64,000 bases of DNA from Candidatus Propionivibrio dominans. Lineage in GTDB: Bacteria; Pseudomonadota; Gammaproteobacteria; Burkholderiales; Rhodocyclaceae. Each line of letters opens with the position of its first letter. The stretch's first letter is position 1. Below the pieces are notes generated by a model, which was not told the DNA's origin, did no database searches, and saw only the letters and a list, made by a program, of their open reading frames with translations. The stretch is from assembly GCA_016709335.1 (NCBI GenBank), contig JADJNC010000011.1, forward strand, positions 165,106 through 229,105. Direction: 5' to 3'. Of this stretch, positions 59,145-64,000 are shown in pieces. Position numbers and translations under genes: made by a program.

Positions 59145-59678
59145 AATCCGCATCATAGTCCTGTTGATAGCCCTGTTACTGAGCAATCCGCGCTGACCCT
59201 CAGCTTGCCGGACGAGGCGGCAACCCTCACCCTCGGGCGCGAACTGGCGCCATTGCTGGCTCCCGGCATGGTCGTATGGCTTGAAGGCGAGCTGGGTGCC
59301 GGCAAAACCACGCTCGCCCGCGCCCTGCTGCGCGCGCTGGGCCACACGGGGACGGTGAAAAGCCCTACTTACACACTGGTTGAAGTTTACGTAGTTTCGA
59401 GCTTATACTGGTATCACTTTGATTTTTATCGTTTCAATGAGCCAGAAGAGTTTGATGATGCCGGTCTGGGCGAATATTTCCGGGAAGATTCCATTTGCCT
59501 GGTCGAGTGGCCTGCGAAGGCGACTGGCCATGTGCCACCGGCTGATCTCGCCCTGGCGTTCCGTTTTGCAGAAAACGCAACTGAATCCGGGCGTGTCGTC
59601 GACCTGCATGCCCGCAGCGAGGCCGGACAGCAATGTCTGACTTCACTCACAAGCCGCTGGCCGGGCGCCGGCAACTGA
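59139..59678 (+). CDS. tsaE: tRNA threonylcarbamoyladenosine biosynthesis ATPase TsaE
   Basis: A 179-residue ATPase of the t6A37 tRNA modification machinery. The Walker A loop is GELGAGKTTLARALL, followed by KSPTYTLVEVY and a typical YHFDFYRFNEPEEF, and DSICLVEWP for the catalytic region. The only usable start is TTG at 59139, six bases into the queG start region; no ATG or GTG occurs before the first conserved strand. The end overlaps amiC by 46 bases, a common tsaE-amiC arrangement. Confidence 0.93.
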   Translation: MHNPHHSPVDSPVTEQSALTLSLPDEAATLTLGRELAPLLAPGMVVWLEGELGAGKTTLARALLRALGHTGTVKSPTYTLVEVYVVSSLYWYHFDFYRFNEPEEFDDAGLGEYFREDSICLVEWPAKATGHVPPADLALAFRFAENATESGRVVDLHARSEAGQQCLTSLTSRWPGAGN

Positions 59679-60942
59679 TCAAGTTTGCCGGGGCGACCCT
59701 GCTCCTGTCGGTCAGCACGGTCGGGCGAACTGCAACGGAGCGAATTTCAGGCATTCTCGCCGTTCGCGTCTGGCCCGCCGCCGACTACACACGGGTGGCG
59801 ATCGAACACAATGCGCCGCTGAAATTCACGCACTTTATGGTCAGGAACCCGGATCGACTGGTCGTCGATCTCGAAGGCATCGAGTTCAACAGCGTACTGG
59901 AAGGCCTGGCCAACAAGATTGCGCGAGCGACGATCCGAACATCAAGCTGCTGCGTGCCGGTCGTTTCAAACCGGGCGTCGTGCGCCTGGTGATGGAGCTC
60001 AAGAACGAAGTCAAGCCGCAGGTCTTCGTGCTGCCGCCGGTGGGCGAATACGGCCACCGTCTGGTGCTCGACGTCTACCCGCTGGAGCCACCGGATCCAT
60101 TGCTCCAGTTGCTGGAGAAACATGAAACACTGATGGGCAATACGGACCTCCCGGTCGATAAAAAGCCGCAGCAGAACGCCGAGGTTAAGACCGAGCGGCG
60201 CCGCCAGGGAAAACCGGTCGTCGATCGTCTGGTGACCATCACGCTCGACCCTGGCCATGGCGGTGAAGATCCCGGCGCAGTGGGTCGCGGCGGCAGTTAT
60301 GAAAAACACGTGACGCTGGCCGTCGCCAAACGCCTGAAAGCAAAGATCGATGCCGAGCCCAATATGCGCGCGGTGCTCACGCGCGACACCGACTTTTTCG
60401 TGCCGCTGCACATGCGCGTGCAGAAAGCGCGGCGCATCCAGTCCGATCTGTTCGTCTCGATTCACGCCGACGCCTTTACGCGACCCGATGCCAACGGTTC
60501 ATCGGTCTTCGTTTTATCCGAAAGCGGTGCGTCGAGTTCGGCCGCACGCTATCTGGCGCAAAAGGAAAATGCTGCCGATCTGGTCGGCGGTGTCAATATC
60601 GATGTCAAGGATCCGATGCTGGCGCGTACCCTGCTCGATCTGTCGCAAACGGCAACGATCAGCGACAGCCTCAAGCTGGGCAAGGCTGTGCTCGGCGAGA
60701 TCGGCGGCATCAACCGCCTGCACAAGGCCAGCGTCGAACAGGCCGGCTTCGCCGTGCTCAAGGCGCCGGATATTCCCTCCATCCTGATCGAAACGGCCTT
60801 CATCTCCAACCCCGAAGAGGAAAGGCGTCTCAACGACGAGGCCTATCAGGACAAGATGGCCGAGGCCATCATCTCGGGCATTCGCAAATACTTCGCCAGG
60901 AACCCGCCGCTGGCCAAGTCGACGCTGGCGCGGCTGGATTAG
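59633..60942 (+). CDS. amiC: N-acetylmuramoyl-L-alanine amidase AmiC, with one frameshift
   Basis: A periplasmic cell-division amidase that splits daughter-cell murein. The N-terminal GRRQLIKFAGATLLLSVSTVGRTA is a twin-arginine signal, matching Tat export of AmiC. An AMIN domain follows (VRVWPAADYTRVAIEHN...). The first frame breaks near 59923-59926 after LANKIA. The next frame resumes with DDPNIKLLRAGRF, MEL and the amidase_3 domain (LDPGHGGEDPGA, SIHADAF, ILIETAFISN). One missing base explains it. The repaired length is about 436 residues, near normal. Confidence 0.88.
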
Positions 60943-61144
60943 TCCCTTGCCGGGTTACGGGCGCAAGAGGTGCTGAGACGCTGCGTTGGCCTGCGCAAAG
61001 CGAATGCAGAGACAATCCCCACAAAAAGCATGGAAATTCGTCATCCGTGTGGCTGATCGCTCATGCGGGCTGCTGAATTAGGTTTTCAAATAACAGCGGG
61101 CACTGTTAAAATGCCGACCCTGCACTTTCCTGCAGGATTGCATC

Positions 61145-61220
61145 GCCGCTGTAGCTCAGTTGGTAGAGCAGCGCATTCGTAATGCGAAGGTCGCCAGTTC
61201 GATTCCGGCCAGCGGCACCA
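61145..61220 (+). tRNA. tRNA-Thr (anticodon CGU)
   Basis: A 76-base cloverleaf: acceptor GCCGCTG pairs with CAGCGGC before ACCA; D-arm GCTC..GAGC; anticodon stem GCGCA/TGCGA around TTCGTAA, giving anticodon CGT at the loop centre; T-arm GCCAG-TTCGATT-CCGGC. The CCA is encoded. It decodes ACG. Confidence 0.95.
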
Positions 61221-61239
61221 AATTAGATTCAAGACTTAT

Positions 61240-61265
61240 CCCAGCTCACAAGGTTGGGCTTTTTG
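61240..61265 (+). terminator. Terminator after tRNA-Thr
   Basis: CCCAGCT CACA AGGTTGGG can form an eight-pair stem with G-T pairs, followed by CTTTTTG. It starts 20 bases after the tRNA. Confidence 0.6.
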
Positions 61266-62644
61266 TTTTCTGGCTTCAGTGCTCCTCCTAGTGCTCCCTG
61301 CTCTATCAATACGAAGCAACACGCGCCAGAGAAAAAGAGTCACCGACGTGAACCCAGACATAGCAAGCGAAACTCATCTGGCCTACTACGCGGATTTCTT
61401 GGTCGAACCGCTATGCAAGCCAACTCGCAAGGACAACTAGGTAACGTTTCTTCAATATCGCCACCGGGAGGAATGCAGATTAGGTCGCAGACGGTTGAAC
61501 CGCGTTCGCGAGCCTGGAAGCGCTTCACTACGCTCGCGCTGGTACAAAGTGGCATCTTCGGCCTCACGACGCGTCCAGCTTCGCGCATTCCAACTCATTC
61601 AGCCAATGTCGGTCCGGATGATGGGCACATCATCATCGCAAGGTAGTGAAGAATTGCTGGTTCATGTGCCTTTCGCAGCGCGGTTCCTTCGTCAGCTGGC
61701 GGGCCATGGCGGGTAACGACCACAACGGCACCAGCAGTATTGAAAAGTGGCTGGCCATAATCGAAGCCTTGTCTTCAAATGACGACTGCGGACTCCGAAA
61801 ACCACTGGAGCATGATCGACGTCGAACCAGCTAAGGTAGCGGCTCAGCTTCACTGGTCGAAAGTGTGCGCAGGGATTTATTAGCGTATAAGTTTGTGCCT
61901 AGTCAAGAAGGAACCAGTCACCCGATCTCAAAGACGGCCTTCTCGGCGATCCCCCGGATTCATCCCGGGATCAGAAAGGCAAGGCTCAACTTGATCTATC
62001 ACTGGCTCGGCAGGTCAAGCTGCCGGCAATTGACAAGTTCGCGGAATGCGCTGTTGCGCGCCCCGATTTGAGCCACACCTACCGCGTAACATTCGTCCGC
62101 CGAAGGACTGCGAGCCATGTCGGGTCAGGCGCTGGAATTCCATCGCTGCCATGGCTGGCCGCAACCCCGGAGAGCACAGGCGTCGAAGAAATCGGCTAGC
62201 CTTCATCTTGCCTTGGGACATGTGTGTGCGGATCTGCGGAGCTTTCGGGCCGGCCAATCTTACGCCGCTGGCCGAAAAGTACTACAGACGCTGAATGCCG
62301 GGTTTCCAGGTATTCGCGCACGCCAGGCCATCGCGGCTTTGCGAGGACCCGGGCGTATCTCCAAACCCGTCGTTTGTTAAGTAGGCTGTCGGTAGCCTGG
62401 GGTCAGGCCTGAACCGGTTGAGAAGCCGCGAAGCTGGCAGTCCTTTGAGTTACTCTGGCGACGCATACGCTAACCCGATCCTCGCTTCAGGCTACCAAAA
62501 TGGACTACCCAGTGCTCAAAAACCGAATGAGAAAAACGCCTTAGACGCCGCTTGCTGCAAGAAACTTACCGCTAATCGGATATAAGTGGACGTTCTGCCG
62601 AATCTTCTGCTTCAATGAACCCAAATGCTCAAGAGGTGCGTGAA
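61266..62644. other. About 1.4 kb without a recognisable gene, downstream of tRNA-Thr
   Basis: Several short frames exist on both strands (60-130 codons), but they overlap each other, lack ribosome sites and show no familiar motif. No integrase, transposase or repeat of the tRNA 3' end was found. It may be an old insertion scar next to the tRNA, or degenerate coding DNA. No small RNA could be confirmed by eye. Confidence 0.5.
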
Positions 62645-63079
62645 ATGAAAAGAGATTCCGGATTTACCCTGATCGAACTGATGATCGTCATCGCTGTGAT
62701 CGGTATTCTTGCCGCCATTGCCTTGCCCAATTACAACGAATACGTCCTGCGCAGCAAGATAACCGATGGCCTCGCCGGTCTATCCCAGATGACCACCAAG
62801 CTTGAGCAATACTTTCAGGACAATCGCACTTACGTGGGCGCTTGTGCAGCGGGAACTGTGGCGCCGCTGCCGCCCGCCTCGAACAATTTTACGTATACCT
62901 GTCCGACTCTTAACGCCACGACTTACATCGTTCTGGCGACCGGTGTCAACCAGATGGCCGGTTTCACCTACACCATCGCCCCGAACAACGCCCAGAGCAC
63001 AACAGGCGTTGGCGGTGGCTGGTCGGCGGCGGGTTTGCCGAAGGCGTGCTGGGTCAAAAACAAAGGCGGAGGCTGCTAG
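62645..63079 (+). CDS. Type IV pilin (PilE/PilA-like)
   Basis: 144 residues from the ATG at 62645, preceded by AGAGGTG at eight bases. The prepilin leader MKRDSG is cut before Phe-Thr-Leu-Ile-Glu-Leu, with Glu at +5 and the hydrophobic helix ([17 protein letters not shown]). The C-terminal part carries Cys pairs ([24 protein letters not shown]) that can form the D-region disulfide. It could be a minor pilin, or the major subunit. It begins the cluster with FimT- and PilV-like genes. Confidence 0.9.
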   Translation: MKRDSGFTLIELMIVIAVIGILAAIALPNYNEYVLRSKITDGLAGLSQMTTKLEQYFQDNRTYVGACAAGTVAPLPPASNNFTYTCPTLNATTYIVLATGVNQMAGFTYTIAPNNAQSTTGVGGGWSAAGLPKACWVKNKGGGC

Positions 63080-63082
63080 ATC

Positions 63083-63793
63083 ATGGCAGTTATGGGCAAG
63101 GGTTTCTCCCTCGTCGAACTCGTCGTCGCCATCGCGATCATGGGCGTGCTCATGGCTTTGGGGCTGCCGGCGCTGACCACCTATACCCGCAACGTCAAAT
63201 TACGGGCAGGCGCCGAGAGCTTTCTGGCCGGCTTGCAAATGGCGCGAGGCGAGGCGGTCAGGCTGAACACCCCGGTCGAGTTGATTCTCACCAATTCGCC
63301 CCCGGTTACTGATGACGGCACAGACGGCAATTTTCCTGTCTTGGCAGAAGTCGTAGTCGACAATCTCGGCAACCTGGTGGCAACCGGCAAAGTCGGCGGC
63401 CAATTTTCCCGTAGGCCAAGGCCAGTACCCCAGCTGACCCGAGTTTTAACTGGCTGGTGCGAACATTGCCCACGCAGGGGGGCGCCTGTGCGGCCAATGG
63501 CGCGGCACAACAGGCCAAGGCCTGCTGGTTTATTACAGGAAAGCGGGGCGCTGAAGGCAGTGGAACGGATGTGGACTCGGCATCGCAGATTCTGATCGAG
63601 GGGCCGGCTTCTGTTTCGTTCACTGCGCTCGGTGGCGCAAACGCGGCGGTTGATTTTAATATTTCCAATCCGGGAGGCGGGCTGCGCCCCGGGTGGCCCG
63701 ATGCGCTGTCTGCGGGTCCGCCTTGAACTGGGTGGGCGTGCCAAGCTGTGCGACCCGGCGGCTACCACAGCCTGTGATACGCGAGGGTGTTAA
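63083..63793 (+). CDS. fimT: GspH/FimT-type minor pseudopilin, several frameshifts
   Basis: Begins MGKGFSLVELVVAIAIMGVLMALGLPAL, a class III signal/pilin helix, three bases after the pilin gene and behind GGAGG. After LVATGKVGG the frame breaks near 63400-63425. Continuation is ADPSFNWLVRTLPTQGGACAA in another frame. Near 63690 it breaks again to PMRCLRVRLELGG...CDTRGC in the original frame, stop 63791-63793, which overlaps the next ATG. The joined product of about 236 residues resembles FimT/GspH. With more than one indel in 300 bases, either the sequence is poor here or the gene is damaged. Confidence 0.75.
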
Positions 63794-64000
63794 TGAAAAC
63801 TACAGCCCATTCACAGCAAGGCGTTTTTCTGATCGAGGCACTGATCGGCATTCTCATATTTTCGCTGGGCGTTCTGGCCATGGTCGCTTTGGGGACGACA
63901 GCCGTTTCCGCACAATCCGATGCGCAGTACCGGACCGAGGCAGCCAACCTGGCCACTGAAATAGCCAGTGAGATTTCGCTCCACGCTGATCGAGTGCCGC
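63793..64000 (+). CDS. pilV: Type IV pilus modification protein PilV, N-terminal part
   Basis: Starts at the ATG overlapping the FimT-like stop (TAATG) and stays open to the window edge. MKTTAHSQQGVFLIEALIGILIFSLGVLAMV shows a prepilin helix with Glu at +5 in the F-LIEALI form typical of PilV. Only about 69 residues are visible. It probably continues into pilW, pilX and pilY1 outside the window. Confidence 0.85.
   Translation, partial: MKTTAHSQQGVFLIEALIGILIFSLGVLAMVALGTTAVSAQSDAQYRTEAANLATEIASEISLHADRVP

Noticed and set aside
61145..61265. tRNA-Thr as an attachment site for an integrated island
   Set aside because: No second copy of the tRNA 3' end and no integrase gene could be found in the following 2.8 kb, so it is only noted as a possibility.

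Overview
The window looks like a chromosomal segment of a GC-rich betaproteobacterium, most likely of the order Rhodocyclales (Accumulibacter / Propionivibrio / Dechloromonas type). This is inferred from gene order and protein resemblance: pepA-holC-valS, lptFG, ECF sigma-DUF3619-DUF3106-RDD, ilvBHC-psd-pssA, rpsP-rimM-trmD-rplS and dxs-ispA-xseB. No database search was possible. Nearly everything is housekeeping or ordinary accessory metabolism. There is no complete mobile element, CRISPR array or prophage.

Layout. 0-7.8 kb: a partial FAD-dependent dehydrogenase, a class II aldolase overlapping mtnA, a YcgR/PilZ protein, a divergent methionine-type aminotransferase, mscL, and a large DUF1631 protein split at an 11-base homopolymer. 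7.8-18.6 kb is the accessory-looking part. It holds REP-like repeats, ugpB (frameshifted)-ugpQ, small exported proteins, a META-domain protein, an IS30 transposase scrap, a twice-shifted exported protein beside a glycine-zipper lipoprotein, a Tat-type lipoprotein amidohydrolase, a family 3 solute-binding protein, a truncated AI-2E transporter and yihY. 18.2-26.8 kb: two small ORFs, rstAB, a fatty acid desaturase, dsbB, an AEC transporter, a TMEM175-type channel, and ycaC-pirin divergent from a LysR regulator.

27-52 kb is the conserved core: valS, holC, pepA, lptFG, the ECF sigma module, branched-chain amino acid and phospholipid synthesis, the S16/L19 operon, isoprenoid genes with folE2 and xseB, a DMT transporter and a sulfurtransferase. 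52-61 kb: fadH-tetR, a second intact DUF1631 protein, queG divergent from tsaE, amiC and tRNA-Thr(CGU). About 1.4 kb without recognisable genes follows, then the start of a type IV pilus minor-pilin cluster (pilin, fimT/gspH, pilV) that runs off the end.

Three points stand out. (1) The four overlapping genes ECF sigma / one-TM protein / exported LTPEQR-motif protein / RDD look like a self-contained envelope-sensing module. (2) Seven genes carry single-base frameshifts, several in homopolymers. This pattern fits draft-assembly indels better than widespread gene decay, although the G11 tract in the DUF1631 gene could also be a phase-variable switch. (3) A dispersed CACCAAG-rich intergenic repeat occurs twice in opposite orientations and shares an exact 19-base end.
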